Assembly: GCA_025455395.1 (NCBI GenBank)
Contig: JALOMO010000035.1
Span: 1-32,587, forward strand
Direction: 5' to 3'
DNA length: 32,587 bases
DNA from: Bacteroidales bacterium
GTDB lineage: Bacteria > Bacteroidota > Bacteroidia > Bacteroidales > VadinHA17
The position numbers and the translations under genes were made by a program. The notes under the pieces were generated by a model. That model was not told the DNA's origin. It ran no database searches and saw nothing but the letters and a program-made list of their open reading frames with translations. This document shows, in pieces, positions 23,099-30,660 of this stretch (position 1 is its first letter; each line of letters begins with the position of its first letter).

Positions 23099-25558
23099 AT
23101 GAAGTCTCCTGGAAAAGTACTATTCGCAGGACTTCTGCTTATAACAGCTGCCCTGGCATCCGGATCCGGTTTACCTTCTGAAAATTCAGGTAGGTCGAGC
23201 CCTCAGTATGAAGGTGTTATCATCCTTTCAGGAATGACAGACAGTATAACGGTATACCGGGACGGGAGAGGCATGCCACATATATATGCCGGGAATGAAC
23301 ATGACCTCTACATGGCTGTGGGGTATATCTCTGCCCAGGAGAGACTCTGGCAGATGGATCTTGTACGGCGCAGCAGTACCGGTCGCCTTTCGGAGATATT
23401 TGGCAAGGGATTCATTCAGGCAGATATCTTCACCAGGTGTCTCCAGATAAGGGAAAAATCGAGACTCCTCCTTCAGAATGAGGATCCGGAGATCACAGCC
23501 TCACTTCAGGCATTTGCAGACGGCATCAATGCTTATATCAACACTCCGGGCATACGACTGCCTATGGAGTTCAGGCTGCTCTCATACAAGCCCGAACCCT
23601 GGAGCCTGGAGGACAGTGCAGGTATCATCGGCCTGATGGGGTGGAGCCTTGACTCAAGGAACCTCTCAGCAGAACTCTTTATCTATCAGCTCATCAAAAT
23701 GCTTGGCAGAGAGATGGCCTCCTCCCTTATACCTGACTGGGATGCACTCGGAAACGTCGTCTATCCGGAGTTTACACTGAATGATAGCATCATCAGCAGA
23801 ACTAAATCATTTATCTCATCCTTTGACCGCGTGCTGGAGCTTGGTGTGACAGCCTTCCAGGGGAGTAATAACTGGGCTGTCGCAGGCTACAGGACCATAA
23901 CAGGCAAACCTATCCTTTCAAATGATATCCATCTTACCCTTGGTTCACCGGGCATTTGGATGCAGATGCACCATATCATTCCCGGAAAACTCAATGTAAC
24001 TGGTGTCCTGATACCCGGCTCGCCCTTCATTGTTGTCGGCCATAACGAGAAGATCGCATGGGGGATGACAAACCTGAGGGTTGATGCTGTGGATCTGTTT
24101 GCCGAAACAATCAATCCTGAAAATGGAAATCAGTATCTCTTTAACGGGGTCTGGAGAGATATGAAGATCAGAGAGGAGATAATAGCGGTCAGGGGTGAGA
24201 AGCAGGATACGGTAATGATCAGGTTTACACACAGGGGCCCGGTCATTTCCGGCCTGATGAACCTCAAAAATACCTCCCCGAAGATCAGATGGCTTGGATA
24301 CGACTGTATTACAGGGCTGGATGAAGTTGATGGGATGGCTCTGAGCCTTCGCTGGTCAGGGTTTGATGTGAGTGACGAGATCAGGTCAACATGGCTGCTG
24401 AACAGGGCGGCATGCTGGGATGACTTCAGGAATGCCGTCAGTTCTTTCAGATGTATCAGTCAGAATTTTATTTATGCAGACACTGAAGGAAACATCGGAC
24501 TGAATGCAGGAGGAGGCATACCCTTAAGAAAAGGTAATGGTATCATGATACGTGATGGTGCCACTGATGAGTATGACTGGCAGGGATATGTACCTTTTGA
24601 ACTGATGCCCAGCAGCTTCAACCCGGTCTCAGGTCAGCTCTCTTCAGCGAATAACAGGACTGTGAACAGCGACTATCCCTATTTTATTAGCCACAGTTTC
24701 GACGTTCCTTACAGGATAAACCGTATCAGGGAGATGTTGGGCGAAAAGGAGCTCCTCTCCATGGACGACCTGAGATCAATGGTTAATGACCAGCAGTCAG
24801 GCCTGGCGAAATTGCTGGTTCCCCATATCCTGAATCTGACTGCCACGACTGAAGAATTTACTCCTTCAGAGAATCAGGCCATAGCCCTCCTGGCGGACTG
24901 GGATTATGACATGGATCCGGGCCTCGCTGCTCCGGCAATCTTCGAATATTTCAGGATTAGCTTCAGGAAGAACCTGTTTGCCGATGAGTTAGCAGATCTT
25001 TATGATCAGTTGTACGATGTAAGCGGCGAGAACTATATATACAGGTTGCTAACGGGTGGTGAGGAGACCTGGGTTGATAATGTCATGACGGAAGAAAGAG
25101 AGAGTCTTGATGATATTATAATGCTGAGCTTCAGGGATTGCATTCAAGCCCTGACAAAGAAATGTGGAGCGGATACTGAGAAGTGGAAATGGGGTAAGAT
25201 TCATACACTCACCTTCACACATCCGGTGGGTTCAGTAGGGATAATTAATCTGTTCTGCAATCTCAACTCAGAACGTTATGCGGTTGGTGGCAATGAACAT
25301 ACTGTCAGTCCCTATTTTTCCCTGAAGCCAGGTTTTGAAGTATCGTGCGGGTCATCTATGAGGCATATTTATAATACCGCAGACTGGGATGAGTCATTGA
25401 CAGTGCTGCCCGGAGGTGTCTCAGGTGTACCGGGCAGCGAGTTCTATCTCTCGCAGGCGAAGAGATATGTCGAGGGTGACTTTTACAAGGATGTTTTCTC
25501 TGACAGTGCTGTCAGAGCCGCCGCAAGATATACCCTGGTCTTTATCCCTTCGCGTTAA
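23099..25558 (+). CDS. Penicillin acylase family N-terminal-nucleophile amidohydrolase
   Basis: 819 residues with a signal peptide (VLFAGLLLITAALASG). The family is exported as a precursor that cuts itself into alpha and beta chains. Alpha-chain marks: ITVYRDGRGMPHIYAGNEHDLYMAVGYISAQERLWQMD.. (about 50-90) and GRLSEIFG. The self-processing site is at QGSNNW, making Ser256 the catalytic N-terminal serine of the beta chain. NDIHLTLGSPGIWMQMHH, PGSPFIVVGHNEKIAWGMTN and NFIYADTEGNIG follow as expected. Likely substrates are N-acyl amides, including quorum-sensing acyl-homoserine lactones or beta-lactams, but the substrate cannot be read here. Location is the periplasm. Confidence 0.93.
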   Translation: MKSPGKVLFAGLLLITAALASGSGLPSENSGRSSPQYEGVIILSGMTDSITVYRDGRGMPHIYAGNEHDLYMAVGYISAQERLWQMDLVRRSSTGRLSEIFGKGFIQADIFTRCLQIREKSRLLLQNEDPEITASLQAFADGINAYINTPGIRLPMEFRLLSYKPEPWSLEDSAGIIGLMGWSLDSRNLSAELFIYQLIKMLGREMASSLIPDWDALGNVVYPEFTLNDSIISRTKSFISSFDRVLELGVTAFQGSNNWAVAGYRTITGKPILSNDIHLTLGSPGIWMQMHHIIPGKLNVTGVLIPGSPFIVVGHNEKIAWGMTNLRVDAVDLFAETINPENGNQYLFNGVWRDMKIREEIIAVRGEKQDTVMIRFTHRGPVISGLMNLKNTSPKIRWLGYDCITGLDEVDGMALSLRWSGFDVSDEIRSTWLLNRAACWDDFRNAVSSFRCISQNFIYADTEGNIGLNAGGGIPLRKGNGIMIRDGATDEYDWQGYVPFELMPSSFNPVSGQLSSANNRTVNSDYPYFISHSFDVPYRINRIREMLGEKELLSMDDLRSMVNDQQSGLAKLLVPHILNLTATTEEFTPSENQAIALLADWDYDMDPGLAAPAIFEYFRISFRKNLFADELADLYDQLYDVSGENYIYRLLTGGEETWVDNVMTEERESLDDIIMLSFRDCIQALTKKCGADTEKWKWGKIHTLTFTHPVGSVGIINLFCNLNSERYAVGGNEHTVSPYFSLKPGFEVSCGSSMRHIYNTADWDESLTVLPGGVSGVPGSEFYLSQAKRYVEGDFYKDVFSDSAVRAAARYTLVFIPSR

Positions 25559-25576
25559 TCTATTGATGAGCACTAA

Positions 25577-26497
25577 TTACTGTAACCTGCCGTCAAGCCA
25601 GTGTATGATATTAAGAAGTAACCGGTAGTTCTCCTCCGCATATGGTGAGTTCATCCCGGAGGGTACTCTCTGAGGCCCTGCAAGCTGTGCGGTGAACATT
25701 GCAGCCTCACCGAAGACGGCAACCCTTCCCTTGCCAAAAGGCATAAAAGCGCCCTGAGACATATTGCTGCAGTTCTTCATCTTCGTTGCTGAATCAAAGA
25801 CCCACGCCGTATCCGAAATTAATAGTGTGTACCTGTCATCAAAGGTTAGTATTGACTCCGCATCGCCGGGTATATCAAAAGCCTGTCCGGTGAAGGTTAC
25901 CACTTTCTGTACACTCTCGTTCTCGTTGCTTCCGGCAGTTATGAGGTTTTCACCGAGACGCCCGTTCTCACGGGTGAAAAATGCCGGGCCGGCGGTGGTC
26001 GTGTCAACAGCAAAACCGTTATAGAAGGTGAATCCAAAGGTAGCTGCAATGTCAGCCGCTGCGCCTGCCATGGGCATGTGGTCAGCGATGAGAAAGAGGG
26101 CGCCGCCATCCTTGACCCATTTCTTTACTGTCCTGATCTCCTCCCTGCCGAAGGCAGAAGGAGTGGGGAGGTACCATTTCTCAGCGTTAATACTGTTAAG
26201 CGCATTTGAGATGACAAGTATCCTGCACTCATTTAATGATCCGGTCTCAAACGCTCCTTTATATCCCTCTACCCTGTAGCCGTCCTTTTCCAATAGCAGT
26301 GCAAAGGGGAGGTAGCGCCCATCCTTTGTGTGAAAGTTATAATGACCCTCATCTATATATACAAGGGGCCCTGTCGCTGCAGCATAGGCAGGCGTTCCAA
26401 TGTCGGGACTGTAATTCTCATCTGCCACCTGCTGCGGCAGTACCGCGACTGATGTGAGAAGTCCAAATAATGAGGTGATGATCAATAATCTTTTCAT
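25577..26497 (-). CDS. Secreted DUF4350-like protein (glutamine-amidotransferase-like fold)
   Basis: 306 residues with a signal peptide (LLIITSLFGLLTSVAVLPQQ). The body resembles the DUF4350 / ThuA-GATase-like group: VYIDEGHYNFH (about 47), LLLEKDGYRVEGYKG, ILVISNALN, VKKWVKDGGALFLIADHMPMAG (about 130) and KGRVAVFGEAAMFTAQL near the end. No GATase cysteine-histidine pair is clear, so catalysis is not assured. Its gene converges with the penicillin acylase gene, with 18 bases between their stop codons, and it has its own candidate promoter. Function unknown. Confidence 0.7.
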   Translation of the reverse strand: MKRLLIITSLFGLLTSVAVLPQQVADENYSPDIGTPAYAAATGPLVYIDEGHYNFHTKDGRYLPFALLLEKDGYRVEGYKGAFETGSLNECRILVISNALNSINAEKWYLPTPSAFGREEIRTVKKWVKDGGALFLIADHMPMAGAAADIAATFGFTFYNGFAVDTTTAGPAFFTRENGRLGENLITAGSNENESVQKVVTFTGQAFDIPGDAESILTFDDRYTLLISDTAWVFDSATKMKNCSNMSQGAFMPFGKGRVAVFGEAAMFTAQLAGPQRVPSGMNSPYAEENYRLLLNIIHWLDGRLQ

Positions 26498-26518
26498 GGC
26501 TGTTATGTTTTGTCAATA

Positions 26519-26550
26519 TAAAGATATGCCAATTCTTATTTTTTCTCAAA
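26519..26550 (-). promoter_or_regulatory. Candidate promoter of the DUF4350-like gene
   Basis: On the minus strand TTTG (26550-26547), 20 bases, then TATCTTTA (26526-26519; one mismatch to TAnnTTTG), 21 bases before the ATG. Confidence 0.45.
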
Positions 26551-26603
26551 ACGAAAGTTGGAATGGTTCTTTGAGAACTGAGAAAATGAATTCTATAATG
26601 GTT

Positions 26604-26647
26604 TCCCCTCCTCAGTGAGGAGGGGTACGGTCCGTCGACTGACGGAC
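26604..26647. repeat. Two-stem palindromic element (MITE/REP-like)
   Basis: Stem A: CCCCTCCTC (26604-26612) / GAGGAGGGG (26616-26624), loop AGT. Stem B: GGTCCGTC (26628-26635) / GACGGACC (26640-26647), loop GACT. It is followed by GGGGGGTGGT and, some 70 bases on, by its near-complement ACCACCTCCCCC (26722-26733), so the full element may extend to about 26733. No gene is seen in 26498-26784. Confidence 0.75.
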
Positions 26648-26784
26648 CGGGGGGTGGTCTGTTATTCTACCGAGTACAAAATCAAGAGGATTTGAATTTC
26701 TTAGTATTGAATTAAGGACATACCACCTCCCCCATATCCCTTAATTATTCATACATTTAAGGATGTAATCCTAATTCATCTGAC

Positions 26785-27510
26785 ATGATACGCTACGTTA
26801 ACATCCTCCTCTTCATTGCCATGATAGTCATGAATTACCTTGCCAATGCTCTTCCTCTGAATAATAAGACTACGGGGCAGTTATCTGACTCGTTGCCTAA
26901 CCTTTTCGTGCCGGCCGGCGTCACCTTTTCAATATGGGGCATAATCTACCTCCTTCTGCTGGCCTTCTGCCTGGTACAATTCACTGCTTCAGGCCAGGCA
27001 GCTCTTTCACAGATAGGATGGCTCTTTGGCATATCATGTTTATTCAATGCCCTGTGGATAGTTACATGGCATTACGGCAGGCTGCCCCTTTCACTGATCG
27101 TCATGCTTGGTCTTCTGGTGTCTCTCATTCTGATCAACATTGCAATACGGGAGATGCCTTTCGGCCTGATAAAGGCAGCATTTGGCATATACCTGGGATG
27201 GATATGTATTGCTACTATAGCCAACGTCACTGGTCTGCTGGTTCATATTAACTGGAACGGCTTTGGCATCTCAGAAGAGACATGGACCATCATAATGATC
27301 GCTGCAGGTACTCTCATCGCCGCAGTCACCGTCTGGCAGCTCAGCAACCCCTTCATAGGGCTCTCAGTGGTGTGGGCCTTTGCAGGCATTATGATCAAGC
27401 GCCAGGAGGATTACCCTGCCATCTTCATCGCTGCTGCCGTCGGGATGGCCATAGTGGCAATAGTGCTGGTACTCGGATTCCTGCGTAAATTTCTTCCGGG
27501 GCTGCAGTAA
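26785..27510 (+). CDS. TspO/MBR-like tryptophan-rich membrane protein
   Basis: 241 residues, six or seven membrane spans. The start MIRYVNILLFIAMIVMNYLANALPLNNKTTGQLSD is typical of the longer TspO-related proteins annotated as tryptophan-rich sensory protein; FVPAGVTFSIWGIIYLLLLAF (about 40-62) matches the PPGWVFxxVWxxLY-type signature in relaxed form. GIYLGWICIATIANVTGLL (about 134-152) is another family block. The relatives bind porphyrins and lipids, but the role of this longer type is not known. The next gene, a DUF2784-like membrane protein, starts eight bases downstream and is probably co-transcribed. Confidence 0.78.
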   Translation: MIRYVNILLFIAMIVMNYLANALPLNNKTTGQLSDSLPNLFVPAGVTFSIWGIIYLLLLAFCLVQFTASGQAALSQIGWLFGISCLFNALWIVTWHYGRLPLSLIVMLGLLVSLILINIAIREMPFGLIKAAFGIYLGWICIATIANVTGLLVHINWNGFGISEETWTIIMIAAGTLIAAVTVWQLSNPFIGLSVVWAFAGIMIKRQEDYPAIFIAAAVGMAIVAIVLVLGFLRKFLPGLQ

Positions 27511-27518
27511 GTAACTGA

Positions 27519-27899
27519 ATGATGTGGTACAGGCTACTGGATATTTTCTTTGTCCTTTTCCATTCCTCACTTGTACTCTTTAACCTCCTCGGGTGGATAT
27601 GGAAGAAGACCAGGCTCGCTAACCTTATCACTTTGGCAGTGACAGGTGCCTCCTGGCTCTTCCTGGGATTGCTTGTAGGTACATTGGGCTACTGTCCGCT
27701 GACCGACTGGCACTTCAGCGTGCTAAGCAGACTGGGTGAGACCGGATTACCGAACTCATATATGAAGTATCTCGTCGACAGGCTCACGGGCCTGGATGTG
27801 AGCCCACAACTGGTTGACAGCGTCACACTCTGGACCTTTGTTGCGGCACTCTCCATTTCGCTCGTGCTCAATATCAGGGATAAGCGCCGCAGAGCTTAA
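27519..27899 (+). CDS. DUF2784-like small membrane protein
   Basis: 126 residues with three or four hydrophobic segments. The start WYRLLDIFFVLFHSSLVLFNLLGWIWKKTRLANL and the YCPLTDWHFSVL motif (about 66-77) resemble DUF2784 proteins, which share a conserved CPLT motif after the second span. ATG 27522 is an equally possible start. It follows the TspO-like gene after eight bases. Function unknown. Confidence 0.7.
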   Translation: MMWYRLLDIFFVLFHSSLVLFNLLGWIWKKTRLANLITLAVTGASWLFLGLLVGTLGYCPLTDWHFSVLSRLGETGLPNSYMKYLVDRLTGLDVSPQLVDSVTLWTFVAALSISLVLNIRDKRRRA

Positions 27900-27993
27900 A
27901 ATGATATCGCCATTATGAACAGAGCCTGATACAACTTTTCCTGCTGAAAAATGTTTACATTACCGTGTGATTTACCTTTTAATAAACAGAGAC

Positions 27994-28341
27994 ATGAAAA
28001 TAAACAACAACGAAGAGATCCCTGCTGCATCAGTTGAAATGGAAGGCGCAAAGGATGTAAGGATGAAGATGCTCATCGGCCCTGGTGATGCATCGGATAA
28101 TATTCATATGAGGCATTTCTTTGTCGCTCCCGGGGGCAATACGCCGTACCACAAGCATAACTATGAACATGTCATCAAAATAGAAAACAACAGGGGCATC
28201 GTCGTAGATGAGGAGGGCGTCGAGCATGAACTGAGGAAAGGACAGAGCCTCTACGTGAAGCCGAATGAGATGCACCAGTTCAGGAATCCTTACAGCGAGG
28301 ATTTTGAATTTATCTGCATAATTCCGAATCCTGCCCAGTAA
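27994..28341 (+). CDS. Small single-domain cupin protein
   Basis: 115 residues from ATG 27994 (a GTG at 27967 would extend it by nine residues that do not fit the fold and overlap a promoter-like TACCTTTT). The cupin metal site is visible: motif 1 GGNTPYHKHNYEHVIKIE with two His and a Glu, then motif 2 GQSLYVKPNEMHQFRN with the third His. Such proteins bind a metal and a small ligand, and may be isomerases, dioxygenases or sensors; the substrate is not known. It is the first of three closely spaced plus-strand genes (cupin, helical protein, DCC protein). Confidence 0.85.
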   Translation: MKINNNEEIPAASVEMEGAKDVRMKMLIGPGDASDNIHMRHFFVAPGGNTPYHKHNYEHVIKIENNRGIVVDEEGVEHELRKGQSLYVKPNEMHQFRNPYSEDFEFICIIPNPAQ

Positions 28342-28367
28342 CTGAGACAAGTCAGCAACTCTTGTTC

Positions 28368-28844
28368 ATGAGGGCCGTCACCGTCAGAGAGATCAACCAG
28401 GAGTTAACCTACCGTTCTCCCAAAGAACTGCGTGATCTGTGCCTTCGCCTCTCCAGATTCAAGAAAGAGAATAAGGAACTGTTAACCTATCTTCTTTTTG
28501 AGTCATCTGACGAGCAGTCATACATAGATAGCGTGAAGAGGGAGATTGATGCTCAGTTTGAACAGATCAACCGAAAGAGCTACTACCTGGTAAAAAAGAG
28601 TGTGAGGAAGATACTCTCAACCACCAGGAAATATATAAGATATTCGCTGAAGAAACAGACCGAGGTTGAATTGCTGATATATTTCTGTACCAAACTGAAA
28701 AATTTATCACCCTCAATTAAAAAAAGCCCCGGTCTTCTCAACCTCTACAACAGGCAGATAGAGGCAATCATAAAAAAGGTATCAGTCCTGCATGAAGATC
28801 TCCGGCACGACTACGGAGTTGAGATAAGTGAACTTACCATTTGA
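28368..28844 (+). CDS. Conserved helical protein of unknown function
   Basis: 158 residues from ATG 28368 (a TTG at 28362 would add two residues). No signal or membrane span. It is basic and strongly helical: SPKELRDLCLRLSRFKKENKELLTYLLF, SYIDSVKREIDAQFEQINR, YYLVKKSVRKILSTTRKYIRYS. This suggests a bundle of amphipathic helices, possibly binding nucleic acid or a partner protein. I do not recognise the family. It lies between the cupin and the DCC-family gene, with gaps of 26 and 18 bases, so is probably co-transcribed with them. Confidence 0.75.
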   Translation: MRAVTVREINQELTYRSPKELRDLCLRLSRFKKENKELLTYLLFESSDEQSYIDSVKREIDAQFEQINRKSYYLVKKSVRKILSTTRKYIRYSLKKQTEVELLIYFCTKLKNLSPSIKKSPGLLNLYNRQIEAIIKKVSVLHEDLRHDYGVEISELTI

Positions 28845-28862
28845 TTCTGTTGTTTTCTTTTA

Positions 28863-29228
28863 GTGGCAGGTACAGTAATATATGACGGCAGCTGCGGCTT
28901 CTGCAACCGCCAGGTGCGGTTCATCAGGAAGCTTGACAGGAGAAGAGAGCTTTGCTTTTTACCATCCGATTCCGGGAAGGGCAGAGAGGTGATGCTTGCA
29001 GCAGGCCTTGCCGGCACAGAGAATGATACTGTGGTTTATTGTGCCCGCAACAGGTATTACCTGCGTTCCTCCGCTGTTCTGAATATTCTCAGGGATATCG
29101 GAAGGGGCTGGCAGTTAGTTTACATATTCATTATTGTTCCACCTTTTATCCGCGATTTCCTTTACCGTCTTGTCGCCGCCAACCGTCATCGTCTCTCTGG
29201 CAGGGGAGAGGGGTGCGAGGTTGTATAA
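28863..29228 (+). CDS. DCC-family thiol-disulfide oxidoreductase-like protein
   Basis: 121 residues starting at GTG 28863. The hallmark DGSCGFCNRQVRFI (about 8-21) contains the CxxC of the DCC family (DUF393), a thioredoxin-like group. DTVVYCARNRYYLRSSAVLNILRDIGRGW follows, as in relatives. A hydrophobic segment (LVYIFIIVPPFIRDFLYRLVA) suggests association with the membrane, and RYRL/RHRLSG endings are usual. The partner of the thiols is unknown. The stop lies only seven bases before the left octamer array. Confidence 0.87.
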   Translation: MAGTVIYDGSCGFCNRQVRFIRKLDRRRELCFLPSDSGKGREVMLAAGLAGTENDTVVYCARNRYYLRSSAVLNILRDIGRGWQLVYIFIIVPPFIRDFLYRLVAANRHRLSGRGEGCEVV

Positions 29229-29235
29229 GGTCGTG

Positions 29236-29267
29236 CGATCATGCGATCATGCAATCATGCAATCGTG
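29236..29267. repeat. Octamer array (left), four units
   Basis: CGATCATG twice, CAATCATG, CAATCGTG, i.e. the reverse complement of GATTGCAN-type units. It lies between the DCC-family stop and the stop of the minus-strand four-helix-bundle gene, oriented opposite to the array at 29696-29771. Confidence 0.88.
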
Positions 29268-29270
29268 TAT

Positions 29271-29633
29271 TTATTTCTTTTTTGGGGAGAGGTACTTCAT
29301 GAAGCCACCGAGGCTGTTCATCAGCAGTTGGCACCTGGTTCTTCTTTCTTCGGCAGTTATAATATCTGTATATCGCAGATCTTCTGCAATATAGTACATA
29401 TTCTTCACTTCTCCGGCAGAGCCTTTTGAGATATTGAGAAAATGGCAAAACTCAGCATCGGATTTCCGGCAGAACCCTTCAGAGATATTATTCATAACTG
29501 AAATACCGGCCCCGGTTATCTGGCCTCTAAAAGTGAGGTCCCTGCATTTACTGAAATCCGAATAAATCAGGTTTACCATTTCTCTTGCATTTCTCCACAG
29601 ATCGAGATCTTCAAAATTTCTAATTGTTCCCAT
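29271..29633 (-). CDS. Four-helix-bundle protein (23S rRNA intervening-sequence / S23 family)
   Basis: 120 residues from the ATG at 29633; a longer reading runs upstream through the octamer array to 29759 and merely translates the repeat (MQSCN...), so is rejected. Family marks: NFEDLDLWRNAREMVNLIY, NISEGFCRKSDAEFCHFLNISKGSAGEVKNMYYIAEDLRY. Members were first found encoded in intervening sequences of 23S rRNA, and occur as free genes in Bacteroidota; the function is unresolved. A TATCTTTG box (29661-29654) stands 20 bases upstream. Octamer arrays in opposite orientation flank it on both sides, which looks like a transferable cassette. Confidence 0.9.
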   Translation of the reverse strand: MGTIRNFEDLDLWRNAREMVNLIYSDFSKCRDLTFRGQITGAGISVMNNISEGFCRKSDAEFCHFLNISKGSAGEVKNMYYIAEDLRYTDIITAEERRTRCQLLMNSLGGFMKYLSPKKK

Positions 29634-29653
29634 ATCAGCACGATTTAATTTAA

Positions 29654-29661
29654 CAAAGATA
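29654..29661 (-). promoter_or_regulatory. Candidate -7 box for the four-helix-bundle gene
   Basis: Minus strand TATCTTTG, a full TAnnTTTG match, 20 bases before the ATG at 29633. No TTG is found at the usual -33 distance. The right octamer array begins about 34 bases further upstream. Confidence 0.5.
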
Positions 29662-29695
29662 AATTTAGAAAATTTTACAGATATCGCGCTTGCCC

Positions 29696-29771
29696 GATTG
29701 CAGGATTGCATGATTGCAGGATTGCATGATTGCAGGATTGCAAGATTGCAGGATTGCAAGATTGCACGATT
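29696..29771. repeat. Octamer array GATTGCAN (right), nine and a half units
   Basis: Nine contiguous GATTGCAN units with last base G,T,G,T,G,A,G,A,C, then GATT. The first seven bases never vary. The pairing of last bases (GT GT GA GA) points to 16-base duplications. It lies in the 209-base gap between the four-helix-bundle and AIM24-family genes, which diverge. Confidence 0.95.
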
Positions 29772-29842
29772 AACATCACCCCCTGCCTTTTGATAAATGA
29801 AGAGATAGTACTAACTTAGATACAAATTCAAATCTTCACCCC

Positions 29843-30607
29843 ATGGTATCACATGAAATAGACTACAAGATTTACGGCGATGACATTCAGTTTGTTGAGA
29901 TTGAACTCGACCCTCGTGAGACAGTTATCGCTGAGGCTGGCACTATGGTTTACATGGAGCAGTCAATAACCTTCGAGGTAAGGATGGGTGATGGCTCAGA
30001 GCCAAACCAGAGTCTTTCGGGAAAGCTGTTTCAGGCCGGATCACGATTGCTAACCGGTGAATCACTTTTCCTGACACATTTTACAAACAAAGGAAGCAGT
30101 AAAGGCAAGGTGGCCTTCGCTGCACCTTATCCCGGCACCATCATCCCAATCGATCTTAAGGAGTTGCGCAATCAGCTCATCGTACAAAAGGACGGTTTCC
30201 TCTGTGCTGCCTTCGGAACAAAGCTCTCCGTCACCCTTAATAAAAAAATAGGCACGGGGCTGTTCGGAGGAGAAGGATTTATCCTTCAGAAGGTTGAGGG
30301 AGATGGCAGAGTATTCATCCATGCCGGAGGCACAGTCATTGAGAAACAGCTTAACAATGAGACCCTGCGAATAGATACCGGTTGTGTGGTTGCCTATGAG
30401 CCTTCGCTGGACTTTGACATCGAGACAACCGGCAGCCTTAAGTCGATGGTCTTCGGAGGTGAGGGACTCTTCCTCGCCACCATGAGAGGGTCGGGGAGGG
30501 TATGGCTGCAGTCGATGCCAATACGCAAGCTGGTGAGAGCACTCTCACCTTTTGGTGCCAACAGGGGCAAGGAAGCCGGGTCAGTGCTGGGTGGGTTGTT
30601 CCAGTAG
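29843..30607 (+). CDS. AIM24 / TIGR00266 family protein
   Basis: 254 residues without a signal or membrane span. The start [48 protein letters not shown] is the standard opening of the TIGR00266 group, followed by [47 protein letters not shown] and [24 protein letters not shown]. The fold is a beta-helical trimer of the tubby-like C-terminal type; the yeast relative AIM24 acts in mitochondrial inner-membrane organisation. The bacterial role is unknown. It converges on the pectate lyase gene, with a short heptamer array between. Confidence 0.9.
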   Translation: MVSHEIDYKIYGDDIQFVEIELDPRETVIAEAGTMVYMEQSITFEVRMGDGSEPNQSLSGKLFQAGSRLLTGESLFLTHFTNKGSSKGKVAFAAPYPGTIIPIDLKELRNQLIVQKDGFLCAAFGTKLSVTLNKKIGTGLFGGEGFILQKVEGDGRVFIHAGGTVIEKQLNNETLRIDTGCVVAYEPSLDFDIETTGSLKSMVFGGEGLFLATMRGSGRVWLQSMPIRKLVRALSPFGANRGKEAGSVLGGLFQ

Positions 30608-30615
30608 CTCTGAAG

Positions 30616-30643
30616 GAAGACCGACGACCGAAGACCGAAGACG
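30616..30643. repeat. Heptamer array GAAGACC-type, four units
   Basis: GAAGACC, GACGACC, GAAGACC, GAAGACG. It has the same unit as the 15748-15838 array and lies between the convergent AIM24-family and pectate lyase genes. Confidence 0.85.
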
Positions 30644-30660
30644 CCTCCCTTCCCTGTGCG

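Noticed and set aside
29634-29759. N-terminal extension of the four-helix-bundle protein (MQSCN...)
   Set aside because: It is a translation of the octamer array; the conserved protein begins at MGTIRNFEDLDLW with a promoter box just upstream of that ATG.
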